The position numbers and the translations under genes are program-made. Shown piece after piece: positions 42,074-42,551 of a stretch of DNA of 42,551 nt. Source of the DNA: Rossellomorea vietnamensis (lineage in GTDB: Bacteria; Bacillota; Bacilli; Bacillales; Bacillaceae_B); NCBI RefSeq assembly GCF_008180415.1, contig NZ_VTEI01000001.1, positions 386,509-429,059 of the forward strand. The letters run 5' to 3'. Under the pieces are notes generated by a model. The model ran no database searches. It worked only from the letters and a program-made list of their open reading frames with translations, and was not told the origin of the DNA. Within the stretch, counting starts at the first letter, position 1, and the number at the start of each line of letters is the position of its first letter.

Positions 42074-42551
42074 AAGCGCCTCGAACAGCCCCGACAGGCA
42101 AATGTTCCTCAGAGAAAAAAAAAGGCGGGCTTTCCTTTTATTCTCTGAGGGTTATTTGACCCCGAGGGGCTTGGCGCTGAAGCTGGACGAATCAAAAGCA
42201 CAAGCGCCTCGGTCAGCCCCGACAGGCAAATGTTCCTCAGAGAAAAAAAGGCGGGCTTTCCTTTTATTCTCTGAGGGTTATTTGACCCCGAGGGGCTAGG
42301 CGCTGAAGCTGGACGGATCAAAAGCACAAGCGCCTCGGTCAGCCCCGACAGGCAAATGTTCCTCAGCGAAAAAAGAGGCGGGCTTTCCTTTTATTCTCTG
42401 AGGGTTATTTGACCCCGAGGGGCTAGGCGCTGAAGCTGGACGGATCAAAAGCACAAGCGCCTCGAACAGCCCCGACAGGCAAATGTTCCTCAGAGAAAAA
42501 AAAGGCGGGCTTTCCTTTTATTCTCTGAGGGTTATTTGACCCCGAGGGGCT
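42074..42551. repeat. 127-bp structured tandem repeat array (runs off the window edge)
   Basis: AAGCGCCTCG starts at 42074, 42202, 42328 and 42455 (spacings 128, 126, 127; differences come from A-run length). Each unit can fold as nested stems: outer AGCGCCT...AGCCCC with GGGGCT-AGGCGCT, middle CAAAT/ATTTG, inner CCTCAGAGAA/TTCTCTGAGG. Units are highly alike, implying recent amplification. Two partial copies are at 6762 and 7288. Such sequences are common Bacillaceae intergenic repeats; short ORFs in them are spurious. Confidence 0.92.

Noticed and set aside
42102..42327. Small ORFs of 65-72 residues in the right-hand repeats
   Set aside because: They follow the 127-bp repeat on both strands, lack ribosome binding sites and change with A-run length.

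Overview
The window is a stretch of Bacillaceae chromosome (Firmicutes, moderate GC, AGGAGG-type ribosome binding sites, SigA and SigB promoter signatures). Gene order follows the Bacillus subtilis acsA-acuABC ... ccpA-aroA ... ytxGHJ ... murC-sftA-ytpRQP ... ytoQ/ytoP/ytzB/ytnP/trmB/ytzH/ytmP/amyX/ytlRQP-ytkP segment. Protein divergence, extra genes and many intergenic repeats suggest a less-studied relative of B. subtilis; I cannot fix the genus from sequence alone. No phage, CRISPR, rRNA or tRNA genes were seen.

Layout. 1-527: end of a 53-bp tandem repeat array, then the acsA terminator. 528-4963: acetate/acetoin module, acsA on the minus strand diverging from acuABC. The acetylase AcuA and deacetylase AcuC are expected to act on AcsA Lys549, and a CcpA site lies inside the first acsA codons. 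5456-8499: ccpA and the bifunctional chorismate mutase-DAHP synthase gene aroA, separated by a repeat-rich gap. 8876-11026: large FtsA/PilM-like ATPase with a C-terminal series of beta-grasp-like repeats. 11070-12492: ytxG-ytxH-ytxJ general-stress operon behind a near-perfect SigB promoter. 12784-15609: M29 aminopeptidase, a DUF3221 lipoprotein, and a decayed ECF sigma factor fused to a DUF4871 fragment. 15802-22600: murC, an unassigned protein, nicotinate phosphoribosyltransferase and the DNA translocase sftA. 22861-26789: ytpR, ytpQ, ytpP, a PTS EIIC-like membrane protein and a lipoprotein. 26968-34864: housekeeping and accessory y-genes, including a lactonase (ytnP), trmB and a 41-residue membrane peptide missed by ordinary ORF length cut-offs. 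35421-40141: ytlP-ytlQ-ytlR-amyX operon (RNA ligase-like phosphodiesterase, unknown, lipid kinase, pullulanase). 41073-42002: cysteine synthase-like ytkP. 42060-end: tandem 127-bp structured repeats.

The most unusual feature lies between the genes. Eight intergenic arrays, built from at least six unrelated repeat sequences, share nearly the same pitch: units recur every 51-53 bp, and the few exceptions are 40-41 or 61 bp. The spacings are therefore near-integral multiples of the DNA helical turn (4, 5 or 6 turns), and in most families each unit carries a dyad-symmetric core. This looks like helically phased intergenic sites rather than random satellites. Other repeats include a 338-bp element with 14-bp perfect terminal inverted repeats, a GC-rich dispersed element (three copies) and a nested palindrome (two copies).
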